From the NCBI GenBank assembly GCA_024225895.1, contig JAAEMC010000202.1, positions 1 through 12,428 on the forward strand: 12,428 nt of DNA, in the 5' to 3' direction. This stretch comes from Desulfobacteraceae bacterium. Lineage in GTDB: Bacteria; Desulfobacterota; Desulfobacteria; Desulfobacterales; Desulfobacteraceae. The notes beneath the pieces are model-generated. The model did no database searches. It saw only the letters and a program-made list of their open reading frames with translations, and was not told the origin of the DNA. Position numbers and translations under genes: made by a program. Shown here one piece after another: positions 5,239-12,428 of this stretch (the first letter of the stretch is position 1; every line of letters starts with the position of its first letter).

Positions 5239-7269
5239 ATGAATAAAAAAACAGAGCATAAGAAAACTGGCAAAACACCAAAGACAGCAGATGCACAAAA
5301 GGTAACAATAGACAGGGCAACACGTGATATGCTGCTTAGAGCCCAGGCCTTGGGTGTTGAAACCATATTTGACCGGGCACAGAACATGAAGCCCTGTAAT
5401 ATCGGCTCCCAGGGGACCTGCTGTAAAATTTGCGGCATGGGGCCATGCCGGTTGCCGCTGTCCAAAATTGACCAGGATGGCGAGGATAACCGCAAAGGGC
5501 TTTGCGGGGCAACAGCCAATACCATTGCGGCCAGAAATTTTGCAAGAATGGTGGCCGGAGGCGTTGCTGCCCATTCCGACCACGGCCGGAACGTGGCAGA
5601 GATATTTTTATCTGCGGCCTTAAAGGAAACCTCAAACTATACAATAAAAGACACCATAAAACTGCTTGCAGTCGCCCGGCACCTGTCCGTGGACACAACC
5701 GTTGATGTTGACGGGGAAAAAGTGGACCGGGATGTTGATGAAATCGCTGTGGAGGTAGGAGAGAAAGCTTTAAGTGAATGGGGCAAGGCAAGCGGTGAGC
5801 TGCTGTATTTAAAACGGGCGCCTGAAACATTGTATGAGAAATGGCAAAAGAACGGTGTGCTGCCCCGAAATATTGACCGGGAGATCGTGGATATCATGCA
5901 CCGCACCCACATGGGGGTTGACCAGGATTATGTCAATATTACCAGACAGTGCACCAGGGCCGCCCTTGCCGACGGATGGGGCGGGTCCATGCTGGCTACC
6001 GATCTGCAGGATATACTTTTCGGAACCCCTTATCCCTTGGAAACCCAGGCCAACCTGGGCATTTTAAAAGAGGACCATGTCAATATTATTGTTCACGGAC
6101 ACGAACCTGCACTGTCTGAAATGATCGTGGCAGTGGCCCAATCCGAAGAGATGCTGTCCTATGCTGCCCAAAAAGGTGCTAAAGGAATTCAGCTTGGCGG
6201 TATCTGCTGTACGGCCAACGAAATTCTGCAGCGCCACGGGGTGCCGGCGGCTGGCGGTTTTCTGCAGCAGGAACTGGTCATCGTCACCGGTGCCTGTGAT
6301 GCCATGATCGTGGATGTGCAATGTGTATTTCAAAATCTTGCCAACGTGGCCAAGTGCTTTCACACCAAGCTGATCACCACCAACCCCATTGCAAAAATGG
6401 AACAGAATAACGTCCTGCATATTGAATTTGACGAACATCACGCCTTGGAAGACGCACAGCGTATTGTCAAAGCCGCCGTGGACAACTTTGAAAACCGGGA
6501 CGCCGAAGTGATGATCCCGCAAGAAAAGGCCACTCAGATAGCAGGCTTCAGCGTTGAAGCGATTGAGTATCATTTGGGGGGAACTTTCCGGGGCTCTTTT
6601 TATACCCTCAACGACAACATCATCAACGGCCGTATCCGCGGAATTGCAGGGCTGGTGGGTTGCAACAATGCCAGGACAAAGCACAATGAAAACCACATCA
6701 CCATTATCAAAGAGCTGATCAAAAACGATGTCATTGTCTTGTCAACGGGATGCAATGCCATTGCCTGCGCCACAGAAGGGCTGCTCACACCGGAATCAGC
6801 TGCCGCCTACTGTGGTCCGGGCCTGGCTGAAATCTGCGAAACTGTGGGCATCCCGCCGGTTCTCCACATGGGCTCCTGTGTTGATAATTCAAGGCTTCTT
6901 TTGGCGGCAACCAAGGTTGTTGAGGCAGGCGGCCTTGGAAATGATATCTGCGATCTGCCTTTGGCTGGAAGTGCGCCGGAATGGATGAGTGAAAAGGCCA
7001 TCAGTATCGGTCACTATTTTGTCAGCTCCGGTGTTTATACGGTTTTCGGATATGGCATCCCCACATCCGGGGCGCCTGTATTTCATAATCACTTAAGCCG
7101 CGATATGGCAAAGATTTACGGCGGCATGTGGGATGTGGAACCCGATCCTGTTGCCCATGCCCGAAAGATGATCGCCCATATCGATAAAAAAAGACAGGAA
7201 CTCGGGATCGACAGAGCACGGGAACGGGTACTCATGGATATGGCTTCGCGTCAGGCCCTGGAAGCGTAG
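5239..7269 (+). CDS. acsA: Anaerobic Ni-Fe-S CO dehydrogenase, catalytic subunit of the CODH/ACS complex
   Basis: This cytosolic enzyme interconverts CO2 and CO and feeds CO through a tunnel to acetyl-CoA synthase. The 676-residue length fits AcsA of acetogens (about 674) better than free-standing CooS (about 640). The B- and D-cluster cysteines are Cys53, Cys61, Cys62, Cys65, Cys70 and Cys89. The C-cluster ligands are visible as HGHEP (His288 probable), GICCTANE (Cys324), VQCVF (Cys362), LVGC (Cys475), STGC (Cys505) and HMGSC (Cys547). SEKAISIG (Lys586) holds the conserved catalytic Lys. Two local differences from the Moorella and Carboxydothermus enzymes as I remember them: about 5 extra residues between Cys70 and Cys89, and a shorter loop between Cys505 and Cys547. 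The start has AAGGAG at 5228-5233. acsB follows after 104 bp on the same strand, which supports a CODH/ACS role. Symbol acsA is chosen over cooS because of this pairing. Confidence 0.95.
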   Translation: MNKKTEHKKTGKTPKTADAQKVTIDRATRDMLLRAQALGVETIFDRAQNMKPCNIGSQGTCCKICGMGPCRLPLSKIDQDGEDNRKGLCGATANTIAARNFARMVAGGVAAHSDHGRNVAEIFLSAALKETSNYTIKDTIKLLAVARHLSVDTTVDVDGEKVDRDVDEIAVEVGEKALSEWGKASGELLYLKRAPETLYEKWQKNGVLPRNIDREIVDIMHRTHMGVDQDYVNITRQCTRAALADGWGGSMLATDLQDILFGTPYPLETQANLGILKEDHVNIIVHGHEPALSEMIVAVAQSEEMLSYAAQKGAKGIQLGGICCTANEILQRHGVPAAGGFLQQELVIVTGACDAMIVDVQCVFQNLANVAKCFHTKLITTNPIAKMEQNNVLHIEFDEHHALEDAQRIVKAAVDNFENRDAEVMIPQEKATQIAGFSVEAIEYHLGGTFRGSFYTLNDNIINGRIRGIAGLVGCNNARTKHNENHITIIKELIKNDVIVLSTGCNAIACATEGLLTPESAAAYCGPGLAEICETVGIPPVLHMGSCVDNSRLLLAATKVVEAGGLGNDICDLPLAGSAPEWMSEKAISIGHYFVSSGVYTVFGYGIPTSGAPVFHNHLSRDMAKIYGGMWDVEPDPVAHARKMIAHIDKKRQELGIDRARERVLMDMASRQALEA

Positions 7270-7350
7270 GGTCGGACATATAAATCCCGGCACCAGAGAT
7301 CGGGGTAAAAGCCAGATATGTAACTATAAAAGTGTAAAAGCACCAATTAC

Positions 7351-7366
7351 AATGAATCTTAAGGAG
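7351..7366 (+). promoter_or_regulatory. Ribosome binding block of acsB, identical to that of acsA
   Basis: The 16 bases AATGAATCTTAAGGAG at 7351-7366 are identical to 5218-5233 before acsA. The block holds the Shine-Dalgarno AAGGAG and sets the acsB start at 7374. The rest of the 104-bp gap shows no promoter, terminator or operator copy, so acsA and acsB are probably cotranscribed. Confidence 0.6.
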
Positions 7367-7373
7367 TAGTAAT

Positions 7374-9587
7374 ATGTCCAAATTAATCGCATTTGCTGCC
7401 ATCCAGGGTGGGTATAAAGCGGTTTCCCAGGCTGAAGGGGAACTCAACAAGGCTCTTGCCACCTACGATGCCGGCACGAAAATAGGATTTCCAAACACAG
7501 CATACTATCTGCCGGTGATCTATTCTTTAACCGGCATGAAGGTCGAAACCCTTGAAGATCTTCAAAAACCCATGGCCTTTGCCAGGGAACTTCTGCCGCC
7601 CCATATCAAACTGAAACTTTGGCTGCCGTACTTAGGTCCCTTGCTGGACGCAGGCATGGCCGGTATTTTTTCCTATGAAATCATTGAAGCGCTGCGGTAT
7701 CTGAATGAACCTGATTTTTATGTTCAAGGAGAAGATCCAGATCTTGAAAACGGCAGAAAATGGGTAGGGGCGGCAGATGATACGGTCCTTAGAAAACGCG
7801 GTGTTGAGCTGGTTGACGGTTCAGCACCCGGATTCGCCGCCATGGTAGGGGCAGCACCCGATGCTGCAACAGCAAAAATGATTGTTGAGGATTATCAGAA
7901 AAAATCTCTGTACATCTTCTGTGCGGCCAACCATAACGGTAAAACCCTGATAGACCAGTGTATTGAAGAGAATATGCAGATCGGCTGGAACACGCGGATT
8001 GTTCCCTTTGGCCCGGATATCTCGTCTGCCGTGTTTGCCCTTGGGTTTGCCAACAGGGCAGCCATGGCATTTGGCGGTGTGACCCCGGGGGATTACAAAA
8101 AAGTATTAATGTACAACAAGGACAGGATTTTTGCCTTTGTGAATGCGCTGGGCGATGTGGGAACCGAATGGGGCGTTGCTGCCGGCGGCTGTGTTAACTG
8201 GGGATTTCCCACGATTGCCGACACCCCGATTCCTGAAATACTGCCCACCGGTATCTGCACTTACGAACATGTGGTGGCACCGGTTGCCCACGATGAGATC
8301 TGCCAGCGGTCCGTAGAAGTCAGGGGCCTTAAAGTTGCAGTTTCCCAGATTGATATTCCCTGTTCATTCGGCCCTGCATTTGAAGGGGAAAGGGTCAGGG
8401 GCGCCGATCTTTATGCCCAGTGCGGCGGGGGTAAAACCCAGTGTACGGAACTGGTCAAATCCGCTGAAATGGGGGATATCAAAGATGGTGAAATCATCAT
8501 CCAGGGACCGGATATAGACGGGATCAAGGAAGGCGGGACATTTCCTCTCGGGATTTTTGTCCAGATCGCCGGCCGTGAGTTCCAAAAGGATTTTGAGCCC
8601 ATAATGGAACGGCAGATCCATCACCTGGTCAATTATATCCAGGGGATCATGCATATGGGCCAGAGGGATATTTCCTGGATCCGGATCAGTAAAGCAGCCA
8701 TTGAAAAAGGGTTTGCACTCAGGGATATTGGTGTGGTCCTCCATGCCAAATTACACCAGGAATTCACCAAGATCGTAGATAAGGTCCAGGTCACCCTTTT
8801 CACGAAAAAGAAAGATGTGGACGACCTCACCAAAACAGCACGGAAAGAGTACAGAGCCCGTGATTCACGGGTTGACAACATGACGGATGAGGATGTGGAT
8901 ACCTATTATTCCTGCACCTTGTGCCAGTCGTTCGCCCCAAGTCATGTATGCTCGGTAAGTCCTGAAAGAACGGGCCTTTGCGGTGCATACAACTGGATGG
9001 ACTGCAAGGCTGCCTTTGAAATTAACCCCACAGGTCCCAACCAGCCCATAGAAAAAGGAGAATGCCTGGATGCAAAACTCGGTCAGTGGCAGGGGGTCAA
9101 TGATTTTGTCTTCAAGGCATCAAGGGGGGCGGTCACCCACTATAATTTTTACTCCATGGTGATTGATCCCATGACGACCTGCGGCTGCTGCGAGTGCATA
9201 GCATCCATGCTGCCGATGTGCAACGGGGTGATGACGGTCAGCCGGGATTACGGCGACCAAACCCCCTGCGGCATGAAGTTTACCACGCTTGCCGGTGTCA
9301 TGGGCGGCGGTGCCAGCTCCCCCGGATTTGTAGGCCACTCCAAGCATAATATTACCCAGAAAAAATTTATCCTGGGTGACGGCGGGCTTCTCAGAATGGT
9401 GTGGATGCCCAAAATGCTCAAAGAGGAACTAAAAGAGCGTATTGAACAACGGGCCACTGAGATGGGTGTTCCGGATCTTTTTGAAAAAATAGCCGATGAA
9501 ACAGTGGGAATGACAGAAGAAGAGATTTTGCCATTTTTGCAGGAAAAAGGACACCCGGCCATGGATATGGAACCGCTGGTCGGATAA
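7374..9587 (+). CDS. acsB: CO-methylating acetyl-CoA synthase, CODH/ACS complex subunit beta
   Basis: The enzyme joins CO from the CO dehydrogenase, a methyl group from the corrinoid protein and CoA into acetyl-CoA at a Ni-Ni-[4Fe-4S] A-cluster; it also runs in reverse during acetate oxidation. The 737-residue product has the full bacterial layout, including the N-terminal CODH-contacting domain (about 1-310) that archaeal versions lack. The A-cluster ligands are Cys514, Cys517, Cys526 and Cys536 (CTLCQ, HVCS, GLCGAYN) and the Cys603-Gly-Cys605 motif in TTCGCCEC. All six lie 8 residues after the Moorella positions I recall (506, 509, 518, 528, 595, 597), a good match. Two more cysteines follow directly (Cys606, Cys608). 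The start has AAGGAG 7 bases upstream. The genes usually found next (corrinoid protein subunits, methyltransferase, CooC/AcsF ATPase) are absent downstream. Confidence 0.96.
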   Translation: MSKLIAFAAIQGGYKAVSQAEGELNKALATYDAGTKIGFPNTAYYLPVIYSLTGMKVETLEDLQKPMAFARELLPPHIKLKLWLPYLGPLLDAGMAGIFSYEIIEALRYLNEPDFYVQGEDPDLENGRKWVGAADDTVLRKRGVELVDGSAPGFAAMVGAAPDAATAKMIVEDYQKKSLYIFCAANHNGKTLIDQCIEENMQIGWNTRIVPFGPDISSAVFALGFANRAAMAFGGVTPGDYKKVLMYNKDRIFAFVNALGDVGTEWGVAAGGCVNWGFPTIADTPIPEILPTGICTYEHVVAPVAHDEICQRSVEVRGLKVAVSQIDIPCSFGPAFEGERVRGADLYAQCGGGKTQCTELVKSAEMGDIKDGEIIIQGPDIDGIKEGGTFPLGIFVQIAGREFQKDFEPIMERQIHHLVNYIQGIMHMGQRDISWIRISKAAIEKGFALRDIGVVLHAKLHQEFTKIVDKVQVTLFTKKKDVDDLTKTARKEYRARDSRVDNMTDEDVDTYYSCTLCQSFAPSHVCSVSPERTGLCGAYNWMDCKAAFEINPTGPNQPIEKGECLDAKLGQWQGVNDFVFKASRGAVTHYNFYSMVIDPMTTCGCCECIASMLPMCNGVMTVSRDYGDQTPCGMKFTTLAGVMGGGASSPGFVGHSKHNITQKKFILGDGGLLRMVWMPKMLKEELKERIEQRATEMGVPDLFEKIADETVGMTEEEILPFLQEKGHPAMDMEPLVG

Positions 9588-9593
9588 TATAAC

Positions 9594-9779
9594 TTAAAAG
9601 CAAAGGCGGGCTTTGACGATAATTTTTAAATGAATTTCCTTTAATTCCATTTTGTTAGCGTGGCCCGCCCCTGTTTTTTCCAGTTCTTCAAAATGATTTT
9701 CAACACATTTGGAGTATGCACTTGCCTTGGGATTGCGGGGCTGGTAGACATCAAAATTATGTGCTGTTGTTTTGGGCAT
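9594..9779 (-). pseudogene. 5' remnant of an IS91-family transposase
   Basis: Read on the minus strand from the Met codon at 9779, the first 36 residues match my memory of the N-terminus of IS91-type (Y2, rolling-circle) transposases: YQPRNPKASAYSKCVENHFEELEK, the 'Y.PR.P..S..Y.CVE.HFE.L' pattern. Right after this the family sequence, which should continue with a DxRYxxxYGFWRP-like stretch, is replaced by unrelated residues and a stop at 9594. The zinc finger and the two catalytic tyrosines are absent. Complete transposases have about 370-400 residues, so over 85 percent is missing. It marks a past insertion and deletion event directly after acsB. Confidence 0.6.
9605..9679 (+). terminator. 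Possible long-hairpin terminator after acsB
   Basis: GGCGGGC (9605-9611) pairs with GCCCGCC (9663-9669); a T-run of six follows at 9674-9679. The 51-base loop can itself fold weakly (AAATG with CATTT). It begins 17 bases after the acsB stop, a suitable place, but the long loop makes it uncertain. The same bases overlap the tail of the transposase remnant on the other strand. Confidence 0.35.
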
Positions 9780-9854
9780 GGCGGAACCGGTATTGTTAAT
9801 AGAATTATTTGAGAGCATCCAGATAAGATTCAGAATAGGTGGACAGAAACGAAA

Positions 9855-10154
9855 ATGATTGTTGAAAATGTACAATATGTGTTGATAGAAATAATCAATT
9901 CAGGCGCAAAACCGGAATATCCTTTACAAAAACATGCTGACGGACAAGCTTTGGCCGTAGTCAAAGGTGAATCTACCACCCCACTACCCCGGGCCATTGA
10001 ACAAACCACTGCACATGGACAAGCCAGTGAGCTAAACATAAAAAGGTCTGTAGCCATATTAAAAAAAGGAGATGCTGTTTTAATTCTTTCAAACTCAATG
10101 CATGGAATCACTCACATCAATTTAATATCAAAAAACAAATGGGGGAAAAAATGA
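9855..10154 (+). CDS. Small protein of unknown function, coupled to the methyltransferase
   Basis: The 99-residue product is not recognised. It has no signal peptide, membrane segment or metal-binding motif; it contains a well-formed block rich in beta-type residues (RSVAILKKGDAVLILSNS, about residues 64-81), and GESTTPLPRAIEQTTAHG (about 38-55) before it. The stop codon overlaps the start of the methyltransferase in an ATGA (10151-10154), a typical sign of translational coupling, which argues that this is a real gene. The ribosome site is weak (AGGTGG, about 9837). It may be a complete small protein or the tail of a larger gene damaged by the IS91 event upstream; the frame cannot be followed farther upstream with confidence. 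Confidence 0.5.
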   Translation: MIVENVQYVLIEIINSGAKPEYPLQKHADGQALAVVKGESTTPLPRAIEQTTAHGQASELNIKRSVAILKKGDAVLILSNSMHGITHINLISKNKWGKK

Positions 10155-10828
10155 CAGATAAATCTAAAATTGCCCCTACCACCATTATGCGCAACGCCTA
10201 CGCTGTGTATCCTTCTTTTGCCATGCTTGCCGGGATGCAGCTTGATGTATTCACGCCGCTTAAAGACCAACCAATGGATGCCCAAAGTCTGGCTACAGTT
10301 TTGAAGGTCAAGGAAAACAAGTTATCTCCCCTGCTCTATGCTCTGGTATCAGCAGGACTGCTCACTGTTGACAACAAAATTTTTTCCAATACCATGGAGG
10401 CAGACACCTTCCTGGTTAAAGGACGTCCGGAATATATGGGAGGCCTGAATGAATTCTTTAATAATTTATGGCATGCTACGCTTAAAACAGCCGAGAGCAT
10501 TCGAACCAACGAACCCAAAGCAAAGCACGACTGGAACACACTAACTGAGGACAAATTGATGAAGTATTTCCGCAGTCAATATCCTTCGGGCCTGCAGGCA
10601 GGAAAGAACCTTGCTCAAAAAGTCGATTTCAGCAGGACAAACAGCCTCATAGACGTAGGCGGAGGGGCAGGCGGGCTCTGTGTTGGGATATGTGAAGCAT
10701 ACCCGGAACTTGAGGCAACCATAGCTGACCTGCCTAAAGTTGCGTCTATTTCAAATCAATTTATTTCAAAAGCAGGCTTGCCCCTTACTGATAAAACATA
10801 TTGTGTCCTTGAAATTATAGAATTTTAA
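10151..10828 (+). pseudogene. C-terminally truncated SAM-dependent O-methyltransferase
   Basis: From the Met at 10151 (GGGGGAAAAA just before it) the product has 225 residues. Residues about 10-85 form the winged-helix dimerisation domain of acetylserotonin/hydroxyindole-type O-methyltransferases (AYAVYPSFAMLAGMQLDVF, then LSPLLYALVSAGLL). SAM-binding motif I is LIDVGGGAGG (about 166-175), followed by ATIADLPKV (189-197), the usual second strand. The similarity ends after about residue 210, in FISKAGL; the next 15 residues are unrelated and a stop follows. Members have about 330-350 residues, so the second half of the Rossmann fold and the catalytic His region are missing. The 116 bases after the stop do not contain the lost part in another frame as far as I can see. 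It is most likely a broken gene; a functional half-length form cannot be excluded. Confidence 0.65.
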
Positions 10829-10944
10829 TATCTCCTTTACTGGAATGGGCCATCAAGGTATTAGAAAGATGATGAAAAAATAAAAAAACCTTTTGCCCAT
10901 GCATGACAGGCAATAGAGCCAGTATCAATAATAAGGAGATTAAT

Positions 10945-12428
10945 ATGAAAGCTAAATATTTTTTTTTGTTCCTTGTCTTTATAGTAATTAATTCCAGCTC
11001 TATTGTATATTCGGCTGAAAACCGGTTAACAATACTTCACACAAACGATCTTCATTCGCATTTCTTAGGTTTTTCTCCAAATGGTGACTATAGCCCGTTA
11101 ATTACGGGAAATGATAAAACACTTGGCGGCTGGGCAAGGGTTGCAACGGTTTTAAGGTCTGAAAAAGAAAAAAGCAACAATCCTTTTCTGGTTTTGGATG
11201 CAGGCGATTTTTTAATGGGATCGCTTTTTCATATGGTCAGCCGTGAGGAAGCGCTTGAGCTGGTGTTGATGAAAAAAATGGGATATGACCTGACAACCCT
11301 GGGCAATCATGAATTTGACCTGAAACCTGAGGGATTGGCGCAAATTATTGAATCTGCGGCTGCAAAGGGAGGAATGCCTCAAATTATAGCTTCCAATATA
11401 ATCTTCAATAAAGATGACAAAAAGGATGACCGATTGGAAAGGCTATTCACGCAGGGGCTGGTGAAACCATATGTTGTCCTGAAAAAAGGTGAACTTAAGA
11501 TAGGCTTTTTTGGTCTTATGGGAAAAGACGCTGCAAGTGTCGCCCCATTTGCATCTCCTGTAGAATTTGGCGACCCGGTTGAGTCTGCGCAAAGCATGGT
11601 TGAGCTGCTAAGAGAGCAGGAGAAGGTCGATATAGTCATCTGTCTTTCACACAGTGGTTTATCGGATGACGAGTCAAAATCAGAGGATGTCCTTCTTGCT
11701 AACAACGTACCCGGTATTGATATCATTATCAGCGGGCATACGCATTCGGCTCTTGCCAAACCAATTGTTCAAAACAATACGATTATTGTCCAGGCATGGG
11801 AATATGGAAAACAGGTTGGAGTGCTTGATGTGAAAGTAAATGCCACTGGTGTCGAACTTGAGAATTATAAAACTGTCTTAATAGACGATACAATAAAAGG
11901 AGATGCCGAAATTGTCAGGATGATCGAGTCAGCTAAAAAGACAGTCAATCAGAAAGTGCTGCAGCCATATAATTTGAAATTTGATCAGGTCCTTGTTGAA
12001 ACCGATTTTGATCTGCGCCTTAAAACAGATGAATCAAACCTGGGAAATCTTATTACAGACGCAATCAGATGGGCGGTTGACAAAGCAGAATACAATCCGG
12101 ACGATCCTTTGACCAGAGTGAATGTTTGCATACAGTCCAATGGAGTGGTTCGCGATAATATTATAAAAGGAAGTACAGGCTTAGTAACTGTCAGTGATTT
12201 ATTCAGAGTCGTTCCTTTAGGTATCGGCTGGGACGGCAGTTTGAGCTATCCGCTGGTCTCTTGTTATATCACTGCTTCTGAATTAAAAAAGGCCTGTGAG
12301 ATATTGACCACTGTTTATCCCATGAAACACAGCGATTATTTTCTTCAGCTTTCAGGTATTAAGATCTCTTATAATTCCAACAGGATGTTTTTTGACCGGG
12401 TGACTAAAATTTTAATTGAAGATGAAAA
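10945..12428 (+). CDS. Exported 5'-nucleotidase / metallophosphatase (3' end outside window)
   Basis: The gene starts at 10945 with AAGGAG at 10933-10938 and stays open to the right edge (494 codons visible). The first 23-24 residues are a signal peptide: KAK, a hydrophobic core FFLFLVFIVI, and a likely cut near VYSA-E. The calcineurin-like metallophosphatase domain shows LHTNDLHSH (Asp35, His37), LDAGDF (Asp85/Asp88), LGNHEFD (Asn121, His122), LSHSG (His236) and SGHTHS (His265, His267), the full two-metal site. From about residue 345 the 5'-nucleotidase C-terminal domain begins (TDESNLGNLITDAIRWAV, later the QSNGVVRDNI segment). The enzyme should remove phosphate from nucleotides outside the cytoplasm (UshA/NutA type). 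Nothing links it to acsAB functionally; it has its own ribosome site and follows 116 bp after the broken methyltransferase. Confidence 0.93.
   Translation, partial: MKAKYFFLFLVFIVINSSSIVYSAENRLTILHTNDLHSHFLGFSPNGDYSPLITGNDKTLGGWARVATVLRSEKEKSNNPFLVLDAGDFLMGSLFHMVSREEALELVLMKKMGYDLTTLGNHEFDLKPEGLAQIIESAAAKGGMPQIIASNIIFNKDDKKDDRLERLFTQGLVKPYVVLKKGELKIGFFGLMGKDAASVAPFASPVEFGDPVESAQSMVELLREQEKVDIVICLSHSGLSDDESKSEDVLLANNVPGIDIIISGHTHSALAKPIVQNNTIIVQAWEYGKQVGVLDVKVNATGVELENYKTVLIDDTIKGDAEIVRMIESAKKTVNQKVLQPYNLKFDQVLVETDFDLRLKTDESNLGNLITDAIRWAVDKAEYNPDDPLTRVNVCIQSNGVVRDNIIKGSTGLVTVSDLFRVVPLGIGWDGSLSYPLVSCYITASELKKACEILTTVYPMKHSDYFLQLSGIKISYNSNRMFFDRVTKILIEDE

Noticed and set aside
5176..7293. Several long antisense frames across acsA and acsB
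   Set aside because: They mirror the codon bias of strongly conserved metalloenzyme genes and show no family motifs.
9605..9669. GC-rich inverted repeat as CRISPR or att site
   Set aside because: Only one pair exists, without repeated units, integrase or tRNA nearby; a terminator is the simpler reading.
1..12428. tRNA, rRNA or CRISPR arrays
   Set aside because: No cloverleaf with a GTTCRANYC arm, no rRNA-like stretch and no regularly spaced repeat array was seen; the 36-bp operator pairs have only two units each.

Overview
The window most likely comes from an anaerobic, mesophilic bacterium, probably a sulfate reducer of the Desulfobacterota (Desulfobacteraceae-like). The basis is a bacterial-type CO dehydrogenase / acetyl-CoA synthase pair (Wood-Ljungdahl pathway), moderate GC content, and a mix of LCIB/C-type carbonic anhydrase, MFS and IS91-family relics. 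The taxon is an inference from gene content; no marker gene is present.

Layout. 1-586: the 3' part of an MBL-fold hydrolase cut by the left edge. 587-1107: a decayed fragment of an RND/HlyD-type periplasmic adaptor. 1132-2265: a probable LCIB/C-family beta-type carbonic anhydrase. 2438-3715 (minus): a 12-TM MFS transporter. 3716-4223: an imperfect inverted repeat resembling a MITE, then a near-consensus sigma70 promoter. 4224-4835: a TetR-family regulator. 4836-5238: a 400-bp non-coding regulatory region. 5239-7269 and 7374-9587: acsA (Ni-Fe-S CO dehydrogenase) and acsB (acetyl-CoA synthase). 9594-9779 (minus): an IS91-family transposase remnant. 9855-10828: a small unknown gene coupled to a truncated SAM O-methyltransferase. 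10945-end: an exported 5'-nucleotidase cut by the right edge.

The most interesting part is the control region of the CODH/ACS genes. A 15-bp dyad with consensus GTGGCYGAYGGTCAC occurs five times and was found nowhere else by eye. One copy lies on the predicted transcription start of the tetR gene. The other four form two pairs in front of acsA, each pair with exactly 36 bp centre-to-centre spacing. The two pairs belong to a tandemly repeated module with a 170-bp period: hairpin plus T-run, operator, operator, Shine-Dalgarno. The simplest reading is an autoregulated TetR repressor that also controls acsAB, with intrinsic terminators between the two modules; the ligand is unknown.

acsA and acsB make the catalytic core (CO2 to CO, then CO plus methyl plus CoA to acetyl-CoA). 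The usual partners (corrinoid protein, methyltransferase, maturation ATPase) are not in the window, and DNA downstream of acsB is littered with remnants. The carbonic anhydrase could supply or trap inorganic carbon, but its link to acsAB is only by proximity.
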